Shown: positions 1 through 11,796 of the stretch, in pieces | Layout: each line of letters begins with the position of its first letter | Numbering within the stretch: the stretch's first letter is position 1 | Assembly: GCF_014633365.1 (NCBI RefSeq) | Contig: NC_068348.1 | Location: 14,402,311-14,466,310, forward strand | DNA from: Diospyros lotus | Taxonomy: Eukaryota; Streptophyta; Magnoliopsida; Ericales; Ebenaceae | Length of the DNA stretch: 64,000 nucleotides | Reading direction: 5' to 3' | The notes under the pieces: model-generated | What the model was told of the DNA's origin: nothing | Databases searched by the model: none | Seen by the model: only the letters and a program-made list of their open reading frames with translations | Made by a program: the position numbers and the translations under genes

Positions 1-589
1 GGCAAAATGGTAAATGTGTAAGGGGTAGTTGGAGTGTGGGTGGTAGACCACTCCTCCCCCCATTCCTTTTCTTTTTATTGTCTCCCCTTATTTTTCTTTC
101 TTCCCCTCCTTCCCCGAGAAATCTTCTTTCTCTTCTTCTTATTTCTTTTCCTTGTTGTTCTTATTCTTCTTCCGTTGATATTGGTATTGGAGGTTCAGGG
201 GGTGGATAGAAAGTCTCAAGTGGTGCTTTTTCTTCTCATCTTGGTTTTAGACTTATCTGTAAAATATTAGATAAATTTATCTAGAATGGGGACCAGATAA
301 ATTTATCTAAAAAACGTAAGATAAGAGGTCACATGAGGATTTTTCAAGAGAAGGTCAAATAAGTTTAACAAATATGTTGGAAAGGACAAACATCCGAAAT
401 ACTTCTCATATCTGACATTTTCCCCCCATATCTTGGTTAACAACTACCGCCTAAATATATTATTTAACATATATACACATACCTATATATCATCATTTAT
501 TCTCTCTTCCCAAGAAACCCATTCTGTTATCTCCTATCATTCCATTCTTCAGCACGGAACAATTACATTTTCCAACAAACCCATTTTCA
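1..589. other. Unassigned noncoding sequence at left edge
   Basis: No gene is recognised. There is a strongly pyrimidine-rich tract at about 55-190, then AT-rich sequence. Sequence that clearly matches the other LTR copies of this family (32430-32641 on the plus strand, 3653-3900 on the minus strand) only begins near 590, so this part is either a diverged LTR portion or an insertion whose other end lies outside the window. The short ORFs are low-complexity translations and are not supported as genes. Confidence 0.4.
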
Positions 590-819
590 CTGAGCTAAAG
601 AAGAATGACATTCGCTGAGAATTTTGGATTTTTTCGATGGGTTTCCTCGGGTATTTTGTTTCCAAATCCTTGAGTGGAGCGAAGGGAAGGGAAAAGCCTA
701 GTGCCCACATAGGGCATTTCTCATTTAAACACAATCCATCCCTTTATTAATGGCTTGATGGGTGAGCAATCTGATTAATTATTCACTAGTAGCACCCATG
801 GTGGGAGCAGGGTGTTACA
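590..819 (+). repeat. 3' end of the 5' LTR of Ty3/gypsy element A
   Basis: The segment matches the end of the LTR at 32430-32641 and, inverted, 3653-3880. Shared blocks include CCTTGAGTGGAGCGAAGGG, the AGTAGCACCC(A/G)TGGTGGGAGC block and a terminal GGTGTTACA. The LTR ends with CA at 819 and a primer-binding-site-like sequence begins two bases later, which identifies this as the 5' LTR of an element whose interior runs to the right. Its start lies outside the window. Confidence 0.75.
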
Positions 820-821
820 GT

Positions 822-833
822 TGGAATCAAACC
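822..833 (+). other. Degraded primer-binding site (initiator Met-tRNA type) of element A
   Basis: TGGAATCAAACC starts two bases after the LTR end, at the same spacing as TGGTATCAGAGC behind the 5' LTR of element D. The differences fit decay of the standard plant initiator-tRNA-Met PBS. Confidence 0.6.
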
Positions 834-1586
834 GATTGCTGGAGTTATGTGTTGAGGATGTTTGGTATAATTTGGATGTAAGGTTGATTCGATGACCTTT
901 AAAATAGGACAATTGGTTCGAGAACCCTAAGAATTTGGTTAAGGCGATAGACCTATGATGGTTTGAAGGGTATGATCGGATATCCCTATTCTAGAAGTAG
1001 GAAAATATTATGGGTTGTGGTGATGTACCCGTAAGTGGTATACAGGTTAGGGCAATGAAAAACTGAAAACCCAAGTGTGGGTGCTGCTGTCAAGAAACCC
1101 GAATGCGGGAATTTGGAGGATATTAAGTGTTCTAAGGATGAGAATTTCCTTGAGATTGAAGTGTTGAGGCTTGTGTGTGGACACAAAGTCGAGTTATAAC
1201 AAGAGTCATGAAAGGGCAAGGAGACCCGGAGTCATAATTAATCTGAGAGGGGATTAGTGAAGCGTTCCTATGTTTGGGGAATTGGCTAAGCATGTATTAG
1301 GGAATAGAGTTTTCCCTTAGAGATGGTGTGATAAGGCTTGTGTGCTTGAGATAGAGTGAGCTAAAGTGGGAGTTAGGTCGAGGCTCAAGGTAAGAAGTCA
1401 TCAACAGGCCATGTGACGAGCTTTAGGAAAGGGGTAAAGTAAGGTTACTTACATTGAGGCTCTGAGGGGAGTGTGCATGTAATGCATATGCATGTCATGG
1501 CCAAGGTAGGCATGACATAAGCAACTTACGAAATAACTCCGAGGGGAATCGTGTGTGATGCATGCATATCAGATATATATGGTACG
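834..1586 (+). other. Interior of element A, noncoding, left part
   Basis: Sequence between the PBS and the solo LTR at 1587. No reading frame of known type is visible. This would be the 5' untranslated/gag region of element A, decayed beyond recognition. The interior resumes at 3535-3652 between two insertions. Confidence 0.5.
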
Positions 1587-3534
1587 TGAAAGTAAAGCAA
1601 GATCACTATGGGGCAAGCAACGTAGTTAAAAAATTTTGAACCTTACCCTGATTCTGGCAATTGGATCAATATCCAAATTAAATCATTCACATACAAATAA
1701 AATAAATTTAACATTTAGATTTTTGAGTCGTTTGTGGATTCAAACCATCCAAGTGTCTGGCCTCTAACTCGTGATACGCGACACACGTCCTTTGGCAAGG
1801 AGAGCGGAATAGGAGTGCTAGCTTCTTCTCATTTTTGCAACTTGTGTAAGGGAGGAAAATAACGCTCACGTTTCAAATCGATGCCAAAAAGAAACGGGGA
1901 AGAGTGAATGGCATTTGTTTTTCAACTCTTGAAAAACCACACAAAATAATCACTCTCATCTCTTTTGGACAACGAATAAAAGGATATTTATAAGGAGCTC
2001 TAGAGTTTCTTAAACCGTATTGGATATGGGTTGGCCCATTTATCCTAGTTCAACTAGAATCTTAAGTGAGCCAAATCCATTTATTAAATATTTAGCCCAA
2101 ACCTAATTCAAGCCTAAATATTTAATTTAATATTTGGTCCAAATCTAATTTAGCCCAAATATATTTAATATTTAATATTTGACTCAAATTTAATTTAGCC
2201 CAAATATATTTAATATTTAATATTTGGCTCAAATCTAATTTAGCCCAAATATTAATTTGATTTAATATTTAGCCCAAATACTTTACTTAACCCAAATATT
2301 AAATTAAGCCCAAATATGTATTATTTTCTATTTCCCATTCCAACAAATAGAAAATTATTAAATTAGAAACTCCTTCCTAATTTAATCAATTGTCATTTTA
2401 GGAAACTCTTTTCTTTATAATGATCCCTCGTCATATCGATGTCATTACGTCTTTTTATTCTTTTTCCGTGAGAACTTATGACAGCATAACTTATTGTCGA
2501 AGTATCCCATTTAACCATACATCCACTCTTCTAGTTTAAGCCAAGAACCGTGCCTATTACATATGACTCATTAGGCTTCCGAATATGTTGGCAATGTGTT
2601 GGTATGAACACATAAGACAAGATTGGCCTCTAGCAAGGCGTCATACCTACCAAATTATTCAGAAGGATTCATAATCTGCAAATAACCATTCATGAGCATG
2701 GTTACAGTGTAATACGATCCTCTCGTCAATGTATCCTATGTGATATCAAGTTGGCGATGTATTACTTGATTACGATCACATAAGTTTTCTTCGGTCTTCC
2801 GGATATCCTCACTTAATAGAAAGTGAATCAATAGCTCCTTATTGATCTCTTTCACCATGGCCATGGATTTAAAGTGAATATTCACTGAAGGTGCCTTAGA
2901 TACATCATCCTCTATCAAGGGATAGACGAGTCCCATCTTGGTTATACACCCATCTTCATAAGCCTCACGATATGCCCAACGATCGCCCACGTGCAGGCCT
3001 ATCGAAACGATGTCAAAGCATACCGGTCTTCTTATGAGATGACTGTGACAACCTCGGGTCTAAGGATTAGTTACACCCATCTCTTATGAGAATTCCATCA
3101 ACATATAATCAAAATGAATTCTCATGGTGAGTCATGTCCAGTGACACGTTCACCAACATTGGTCACCTATGTACTTGTCTAGGCATCCCCGTGCCTATGG
3201 GTGTGAGAGCCCCCATTGCTATCACATAGCAAAAACATAGCACGTACAAGTCTTACCGCAATTGTTAATGTCCATTCTTGACATTGCTACGACTTGGAAC
3301 GTTTAATGATGTCTAGAAATTGTGATGCATCATTTCACATCTTTATAGATTAATCATAGTATACATAATATGGACTTCTATCTAGTTTCATCCAGTCATT
3401 GCAATAATAACAAGAAACTAATAGAATGAATTCTTTGTGAGATTGAATAACTCCTTATTCAATAATAAATATGATTGCAATTGTCAGTGTACAACATGCC
3501 CAATCTGATTGGGTCTAGAGCACATACACTAACA
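1587..3534 (-). mobile_element. Solo LTR, same family as 56038-57881
   Basis: On the minus strand it starts TGTTAGTGTATGTGC and ends CTTGCTTTACTTTCA. The full length aligns with the plus-strand copy at 56038-57881. The flanking five bases are GTACG (1582-1586) and ATACG (3535-3539), a TSD with one transition. No interior domain is present, so it is a solo LTR produced by LTR-LTR recombination. It carries an AT-rich block of degenerate TTTGGGCCAAATATTAAAT-like repeats (about 2030-2340) and a TATA-like site near 1985 (minus strand). An 84-codon ORF (2736-2990) is shared with the other copy. Confidence 0.85.
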
Positions 3535-3652
3535 ATACGATGTGATCGTATCATTATGATCATCACGGAGGGGATGTATCTAGGGCTCGAGTAGACCCTA
3601 ACTGGTTTCAAGGTGAAACGAGGTCTATCCTAAGGAAGGATAGGTGTGTGGC

Positions 3653-6600
3653 TATAACACCCCGCTCTCACCTACGAGAGTGAATATTCAACTGGATTGT
3701 TCACCCATCAACCAGATTCGGAAGGGTTGGACTATGTTTCAACAAGAAACGCACTAGGCTTTGTCCTTCCCTTTCCTCCACTCAAGGAGTCGGTTCCAAG
3801 ATTTGAAACATTGCAAAGAAAGGGACTCGAAACCTTAAGTGAGCGCCATCCTTCTTCATCCCGATTGACCCAAAACCTTATCTAGGTTGTGTTCCTTAAA
3901 CTGGCTTTTACTCTTGAGTGAAATTTTATCTCTATTTGTCTAAAATTCCTTAGCTTGCATGCTTTTCAAAAAAACTCATTTATTTATTTTCCCAAAAATC
4001 CATAGAAAAATTTTGGGCCAAATCTCCTCTATCGAAATTTTTTTCAAATTTTTCCTTAGCTAACAATTCTAAAATAACCCATTAAATTTTCCAATTCCAA
4101 GGGAAAATACATCCTTATTTTATTTTTCCAAAAATTCAAAATTTTCACCAAAAATCCCTTTATTTCAAAAATTCCTCCGGGGTCCAAAATTATTACAAAA
4201 ATGACCCAATAAACTCAGATTGTTAGAATTTTTTAAAATATTTTTGCCAGCGAGGCCTACTAGCGCCCCAGGGCCCGCACTCGGCCCAACAGTGCGCTAG
4301 CAGTGAATGCTATCGCACGCCCGAGCCCCCCTCCCCGGCTGCTGGCCCCCTGGCTGTTGCTACTTTAGTTTTTTTTTCTCTTAGGCCTCCTTAGCCCAAA
4401 TTTTCTAAATTTAATGCATAATAAATATACATCAAAATTTCCCCTTTTTCACAAAATAAGGCTTACACAACCCCCTTGTTGCTTATACAACATACAGCAA
4501 AAATAAAAATACAAGTCCATACAAATGCATCCAAAGATTCAAGCTTCAAAATCCCCTTTCTTTTGGCACATGAGTGACCTACAAGGTGAGGTAAAAACCT
4601 CATGAGCTATAATGCTCAGTAAGACTGCAATGTAAATGTAAATATGCCATAGATTAAAGATGTAATGCCAGGTACATGCAAGTGTGGCTAGGTCTCTTTG
4701 CCCTCACAACCTTCCTTTTGTTTGAGGCATCAACCTACCTTTCCCCACTATGTCCCTAGCTACCCATATGGCCATTGGTCTCATGTACATAATGGAGCAT
4801 GTAATCTTGCAACACAATGAAATCTATCCTACATACTTACAAAGCTTGCAAGGCCACCTCCCACGAGGCCATCCCTTACCTTTTGGAGCTCATTCGACGT
4901 GAAGCGGTTCTTCTGTCCTCCAATCCCCTTGCTTCCAACTTCTTACTCAAAAGAAGCCTTAAGAAAAACAAAGCCACCGCTCAAAGAGAAACCAAAAGAA
5001 AGAGAAACCATAACATGGAAGATTTCTCTTTCTTTCCTTCCTTCTTGTTGGAAGACTTCTTCTAATTCCTCTCTTGAAATTTCCTTTCTTTTCTTTTGTC
5101 TTGATATCTCAAAACTCAAGACTAAATCCTAGCCCTTGATTTTTTTTCTTTGGGAGAGAAAATCCAAATCATTAAAACTAGCACAATCCATGCCATTTGA
5201 TCTTCTTAAATCTCAACCTTTGGATTCTTTTTCCTTTTCCAAGACTCAATCTCCACCACATAGATAAAGCACAATTCATGTGCTTAAATAAGATTAAATC
5301 TCATCTACGGATTTCTTTGGAGATTAAATCTCCACCATCCACCTCACTCTTCCTTTGGATTACTAGACCCATTTGGCAATCCATGCCCATTTGGAGACTC
5401 AAATCTCTACCCTTTGGATCTTTCCCAATTCCAAGACTTAATCTCCACCCTTGGATCAAGTCTCACTTTTCCATAATATATCCAATTTATCAATTAATTA
5501 ATTCTTTACTAATTTCAAGAATAACCTGTAACACCCCATCCGCTAAGCTACCCTATTTCAAGGCAACCTAGAAGAGTAGGTGTTAGGGAACATAGAAGAA
5601 TCAACAGCTAGTCATAAGCATGCATACATCTGACATCCATCAAACTCAAACCCAAAATAAATGACTTCAAGGGTTACATGCACAGCTTTCCTTTAAGTTA
5701 CATTACACATAAAATAAAGTCTATACATCTACCAGCACATCTCTCCTAAGACCTTTTAGATAAAGAGGGGACCCGCACGCACACATGTCTACCCATCCTT
5801 TTTGCTCGACTCCCCGCCTTCCACTTCTTTACCTTTATCTGGAATGGTGGAGAGTATAGAGTGAGCTACAAAGCTCAACAAGTATAAGGATAGAAAAACA
5901 AGCATGGCAGATGGTAACGTGAAGGAAGTATGGTGGGTGGTGACTGGTATACATTTGTAGGGATGGCAGATGATAAAACATGGACCATTCACCCACCCAT
6001 AGGGATAATGTTATGCATAGCACACACATAAAAGCGGGTAAATACATAACTGGCTAACAACCCCACATAACAATATAAAATTCATCATAATACATACTGG
6101 CCTGTAGATGATATCTGCAACTAAAGAAATTGTGATATCATGTGGACCATAGGTCCTATCTCATATACTAGGCTATATCCATATATATATATATACATAT
6201 ACATATATATATAATCTCACCTATGGTCGTCACCTATGGGTGCACCCCTCAATCGTCACCGTAGGAGCGTATCTCCGGTCAGGCTTACTTAAGCCCATCA
6301 GTCTTGGGGGATATATCCCGGTGATACACAACTACAGCGCTCATCATCTCATTCCATGTCTTTCCAATTCATATGCAACACTTAGGGTGGCCACACACAA
6401 ATTGCATGTGTAACAGTGATAATAAGGTATGCTCGTGCTCACTTGTGAAATGCAGTGGTGAGAATTATACCAAGTCATGCTCATGATGCACAATTGCCAC
6501 ACTTCCAAGACATGCTATGGCAATGAGTAAAAATCCCAATTTAAAGATAGTTTTAGTTTATGCACATGACAGTTACCCAGTAAGGAACACCCAAGTATTA

Positions 6601-8600
6601 ATTCCTTACTTAAGCTTTAAAATGACATTCAAGCACTTTGGGTACACGAGAGGGTAACAGGGCATGGAGAAGAGCCAAGCCTCCCATGAAAAATTCCAAT
6701 CAATACACCATTCCTTAGGAATAGTGGGAGAGAACAAACCCCCACATGGTTGTTAAACATGTCCTGAGGTTCGGTTCCATAAAAATGTAAGAACATAGCA
6801 GTATGTGACTCGCCACCTAATAAGCATTTTTACGTGAGTTTTCCCTAGTTCTTGAACTCTAATCATCATAACAGAGCCTTAATATATCACCTAGCCTTCC
6901 CCCTCGTCACTCTAGACTCAACCAACAAAACTCCATCCCCATTCTTAGACTCTATTACTAAGTTCAAAGGTAATAAATATTCCTAAGAAAAGAAAGCAAA
7001 GGAAAGGGATTTGCCTTCTTGAGCTTTATGTGATGCTTAACAAGGGCTAAGGATCCTTTAGACAGCAAGGTTTTGGCTTGCTCTTGAAGAGAAGAACGAG
7101 GATTAAAGAAGAACAGAGGGTTACAAGCAAAGCTCGAGTTTATCTGCTAATTCCCTTTCTGATATTTCCCTCTCAATTCTTCCTTTTATATTTTCCCCAT
7201 AACTCAACTTTATCCATCCGATTATCTCCCAAATTCTCTATTTTGTTTATATCCTAATTCTAGAATTTTCTACGCATTTCCAGAGCTAATGAGGTATCGG
7301 GCAATATATATATATATATATATTTGAATCATTGCGAAAGACATTCAGATGAAAAACTCAAGCATTGTGAGAGCCATTCGGATGAAACAGTGAACCATTC
7401 GAATGTCTCACTTAATTCTACATCACCTCAGTCGAATGGAAGGGTGGCTCTTTCGGATGGAAGGGTTTAATTTACTAAAAATGTATTCTAGGTAGTTTGA
7501 CACCTCTTCAAATTTTGGGAATAATTCTCTTGTTCGAGCTCCAATTGAGATGATTCAAGATGATATGGAATGAAAAGAGATATATCTACAACTTTCATGT
7601 TTTACGTTTTAAGAGATTCGGACTGAAACATAGTCAAAATTGGGTTTCAACAAAAAACCTACACCTAAGAAAATAGGCCATTCGAATGGGGTTGTTAGGC
7701 TTAAGGCATTCGCATGGCTTGGCTCTCATTCGAATGTTGCTTCCTCCATTCGAATATCTAGCCTCCCAAAGCCCCACACATTCGGATGCCTCTTCATAAA
7801 CCCTCCCAACCCTTAACCACTCATCCTAAATCTCCCAAACCACTTACATACACACTCACACCACACCAAAACCCAAGCTAATTTAACAAATAATTCTACC
7901 CACGAGACACAAAATAAGACGGAGTTATTCATAATATCGACCCCCATCTTTGGGTCGTTACATAACCTTTGAAAGACCATTTTTAACCTTTTCCAATTTA
8001 AATAAATCTCCACAATTTTAAGAGATTAATTTTCATTTTTAATTGGATTTTCTTTAATCACCCTAATCATTTCTCCCATAAATACTAGAATGACTATTTC
8101 TCTTTTCTTTTTTATTTAAATAAATTCTTTCATTCTCTTGGATAAGAGCTTGCCAAGTGTCACTCTTAGACACTAACTTGGCCTCCAAGCTTCAATCCAA
8201 GCCATCCATGTGTCACCACCACACTTATTCACCATTTTAGGGAAAAATAAATTACTTTCTCACATAAATGAATTATAATTATTTTTTTCCCTTCAATAAT
8301 TTAATTCCCTCATGGAATTATACTCCAAATTTACCAAAATGCCCTTAGTGAATTCTCAATCCCATTTATCTCCACACAAATGCACAAATGAGAATGATTC
8401 ACAACTATACCCAATTCCACGAGGAATTAGTTTTCAAGCCACCCAATTACCCTTTATTGGGTCTCACTATCTAAATTTACCAAAATGCCACTCTCCTAAG
8501 GCACCATTATTCTCATATATCCACTTCTTCCGCAAGGGCACTTTTGGAAGTTTCAAACATCTTTCCTTATTTTATAACACCCATAACATAGGGTGTTACA
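3653..8600 (-). mobile_element. Solo LTR of element A's family, split by another solo LTR
   Basis: Read on the minus strand it starts TGTAACACCCTATG at 8600 and ends GGGGTGTTATA at 3653. It matches element A's 3' LTR throughout: 7968-8250 with 24260-24515, 5190-5521 with 24500-24900, and 3653-3880 with 32430-32641. The flanks GTGGC (3648-3652) and ATGGC (8601-8605) are a TSD with one transition. Without the insertion at 5527-7962 and its TSD copy, the LTR is about 2.5 kb. A member of A's own family therefore inserted into A in opposite orientation and later collapsed to a solo LTR. Confidence 0.8.
5527..7962 (-). mobile_element. Solo LTR nested in the solo LTR 3653-8600
   Basis: On the minus strand it starts TGTAACGACCC at 7962 and ends GGGGTGTTACA at 5527. 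It is flanked by a perfect five-base TSD, TAACC, at 5522-5526 and 7963-7967. Removing it restores continuity with element A's LTR at 24510. A TATA-like ATATAAAAGG lies on the minus strand at 7182-7191. Upstream of it, at about 7325-7790, is a cluster of CATTCGAATG-like palindromes. No coding domain is seen. Confidence 0.88.
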
Positions 8601-8622
8601 ATGGCAAATGCAACCTAGCGGG

Positions 8623-9080
8623 TGATGTGGTAATTTATTTACATTTATTAGTCATAATTGAGTAGTATTTTTAGTATTTTATATGTGTTTTATTTAAAAT
8701 TGTCTAGTGTTTCGAGTCTCTTTTACATATATTTAATTTTTAGTATTTCTTGTTATTTTATCGGAATACTGCTTGGTGTTTGGTTTAAAAGAAAAGAAAA
8801 TAAAAAAATAAAAATAAAAAGAAAGAAAAAAAATTTAAAGTTGTTTTTAAAATTAATACTATAAATTAATATTATAATTTAAATAAAAAATAAATATTAT
8901 AAATAATAAGTATTATAATTTAATTAAAGTTAATATAATTAATAGTATATTAAATATTACATTTTATATTATAGATTATATTATTTATATATATGATATA
9001 TTATTTATTATACTATTTATATATATTATATAAAATAACGTGAACATGGGCTTTGTGTGGGCTCTGTGTGTGTGGAATTG

Positions 9081-9113
<33 letters not shown>

Positions 9114-10250
9114 TGATTAGGTGAGGTTACGTGAATGTGCTGGGGACCGTTAAGTAAGCCATGCACATATATATTATAACACATAAGGAATGCATGAGGA
9201 AACCAGAAAAGAGATTTGGGCGGCGGAACTTGAAGACGCACAGCAAGGAAGATTTAAAGGAATTAACAGAAGCATTGCGATGCACACCAGGAAGTCGCGG
9301 CCAATTAAATAGTGAAGAAGACTGGAGATAAGGGGTACACAGGAAACAGAAGCAACGACCAAGAGAATTGAATTCAAATGGAAGAATTCTGAATTAATTT
9401 TCTTGATTGTTAATTCTTTAGTTCTTGAATTAATTATTGGATTTTAATTATGTTTTTTTGCAGTTTAATTATGATAATTTATGTTATCACGGTTGGTTGA
9501 ATTTCTTGTTAGTTAAGGTAACGAGATAGTCGTGAGACAATGTTGTGATTGATACTATTTTCAGTTAATTTGATGGATGTTTATTTCGTGTGATTATGTG
9601 ATATGGTTATTACTACTTTGACACCCTAATCACCTATTAAATAATTTTATAAACATAGATCATACAGACTAAATAATTCTATGTTAAGCTTTGCATATCA
9701 CTTAACTTAGATTGGATATTGAAACGGACCAAGTATGAATATTCATCTTTGCAGTAACTTGAATTTGCTGAATTAGTGGTTTGAGTTAGTGAATTTCACC
9801 AAACTTAATGCGTCATTAATTAATTAATTTTACATGGACCAAGTGTAGAATTAGTGATTAGCTATAGTTTTATTATACCCGGACCAAAGGATAATAAATA
9901 AGTTATGAAATTTCGTCGTCACATGTAAGTAAAATCCATCTAATTAACTTATTTGATAAGAATTACAACATTCTCGTACGTGAATCGAATTCCTTAGCTA
10001 TCTTATCGCTCTATTTTAACTTGTCAGATTACTCTTTATTTTATTATTTTTGATACGTCGTATTCTTTTTACTTTATTGTCTTTATTTTGTAGTTAGTTG
10101 ATATTATCTCTAATTCAATTTTTCTAGATAAAGAATAGGATTGCTCCGTTTTGGTACTTGTTTTGACAGTTCCCGTGGGAACGATACTTTACTTATTCAC
10201 TTTATTACTTGATCAACCGGTGCACTTGCCATTGCATTTTAGGCACAACA
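8623..10250 (+). repeat. 5' LTR of the Athila-like element
   Basis: It begins TGATGTGGTAATTTATTTAC and ends AGGCACAACA, and it aligns with 14721-17140. It is about 1.63 kb; the 3' copy is longer because of an extra block of about 0.8 kb. Much of the first part is AT-rich with (AT)n stretches (9090-9110). Confidence 0.85.
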
Positions 10251-10256
10251 AGTTTT

Positions 10257-10274
10257 TAGCATCGTTGCATGGGA
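10257..10274 (+). other. Degraded PBS of the Athila-like element
   Basis: TAGCATCGTTGCATGGGA matches the usual Athila-type PBS at 13 of 18 positions by eye. Three of the five differences are G-to-A or C-to-T. It starts six bases after the LTR end. Confidence 0.6.
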
Positions 10275-10415
10275 ACTGTTTGTTAACAATATTGAGATTT
10301 GCAATTCTTACTTTAATCTGGAATCAGTTTTTATTATTTAATTTTATAGTTTTTTATTTATTTATTTTATTCATTCATTCATTTTATTTATTTATTTTTT
10401 AGGTGGATCTCATGG

Positions 10416-11790
10416 ATGACCCGCGCTAGAAAATTTGAGTTAATAGATTTTGATCTAGAAATTGAAAGAACGTTTCATAGATTGAATAACCAACAAAGAG
10501 AGATTATGAAAGCAGAAGATCAAAATATAGAAGCCCAGAGGTCATTAAGGGATTATGCATCACCTTTCGTTGATGGCATTGCCTCGAGTATTCATAGACC
10601 GGCAGTACAAACTAACAACTTTGGGATCAAGCCGGCAATCATCCAAATGATGCAAGCCACGGTTCAATTTGGTGGCTCCGTTAATGATGACCCAAACGCA
10701 CACATTGCCAATTTCTTGGAGATTTGTAATACTTTCAAGCATAACGGAGTCTCTGATGATGCTATACGCCTAAGATTGTTCCCATTCTTGTTGAGAGACA
10801 AGGCGAAAGCGTGGTTGAGTTCACTTCCACCAGGTTCTATCACCACATGGGATGCCATGGCCCAGAAGTTTCTAGCCAAGTACTTCCCAACATCAAAAAC
10901 TGCAAAGATGTGAAATGATATTACTACTTTTGTGCAGTATGAGATGGAGACATTGTATGAAGCCTGAGAGCGCTTCAAGGAGTTGTTAAGAAAGTGTCCA
11001 CATTACTAGTTACCCATGTGGCTTCAGGTACAAACTTTTTATAATGGATTATCTTCTACTAACTGTTTTATGATTGATGCAGCTACGGAGGTGCCATTAT
11101 AAGGAAGACACCTGATGAAGCTTATGAGTTGTTGGATGAAATGGCGTCTAACAGTTATCAATGGCAAGCTGATAGGTTACCAATGAGGAGACCGACCGTA
11201 GGACATGAAGTGAGCAACATCAGTGCTTTATCCGCTCAGGTGGCTGCCCTTAATGAAAAGTTGGACAACTTATGCAACCCATCTATGCCTACCAGGAGCA
11301 TCACTTGTGACTTATGTGGAGCGGTACGACACGGTTCAATAGAGTGCCAAATGGGGAATACTTTTCAAGTGTGCCAGAATCTGCCAACTTTGTAGGCAAT
11401 TTCCATCATCAGCAACATAATCCATATAGCAACGTTTACAATCCAGGATGGTGCAACCATCCCAATCTCTCATGCAGCAATCATAATGCCATAAACCATC
11501 AACCACATTCTGGATTCCAGCTACAACAAGAGAAGAAACCAAGCTTGAAGGAGTTGATGACTAAGTTCGTAAATACTGTTGAGACAAGATTCCAAGGTAT
11601 GGAAATCGAATTTCAGAACCAGAAGGCATCTATTTGGAACTTAGAGGTACAGGTTGGGTAGATTGCCAAGATGCTTTCTTCTAGACCCCAAGGCTCTCTA
11701 CCAAGCAACACAAAGACCAATCTAAGAGAGCAAGCCAATGCCATCATGCATAGGAGTGGAAAGGAGTTGTAGGATCCACCCAAAGCAATT
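10416..11790 (+). pseudogene. gag: Athila-type gag, broken by stops and a frameshift
   Basis: Gag would form the particle that packages the element RNA. The first part (10416-10913) is open for 165 codons and covers the capsid-like retrotransposon gag region, with FGGSVNDDPNAHIANFLEIC and AKAWLSSLPPGSITTWDAMA. The same frame continues after a TGA as NDITTFVQYEMETLYEA, then is cut by a second TGA where the family has Trp, by TAG and by TAA. The frame that reopens at 11129 (LDEMASNSYQWQ) contains a zinc knuckle, CX2CX4HX4C (CDLCGAVRHGSIEC), near 11306-11350. A further shift carries the proline/asparagine-rich tail (11314-11661: NPYSNVYNPGWCNHPN, KKPSLKELMTKFV) up to IWNLEVQVG, followed by TAG. 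Several stops are explained by single C-to-T or G-to-A changes. It is not functional. Confidence 0.88.
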
Positions 11791-11796
11791 GAACCT

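Noticed and set aside
34..270. 78-codon ORF
   Set aside because: Translation of a pyrimidine-rich tract into Leu/Phe runs; no gene context.
4817..5571. ORFs in 4817-5571
   Set aside because: They lie inside the solo LTR 3653-8600, overlap in different frames and are not kept in the matching copy at 24500-25180.
11314..11661. Independent gene at 11314-11661
   Set aside because: It is the frameshifted continuation of Athila gag (NPYSNVYNPGW, KKPSLKELMTKFV).
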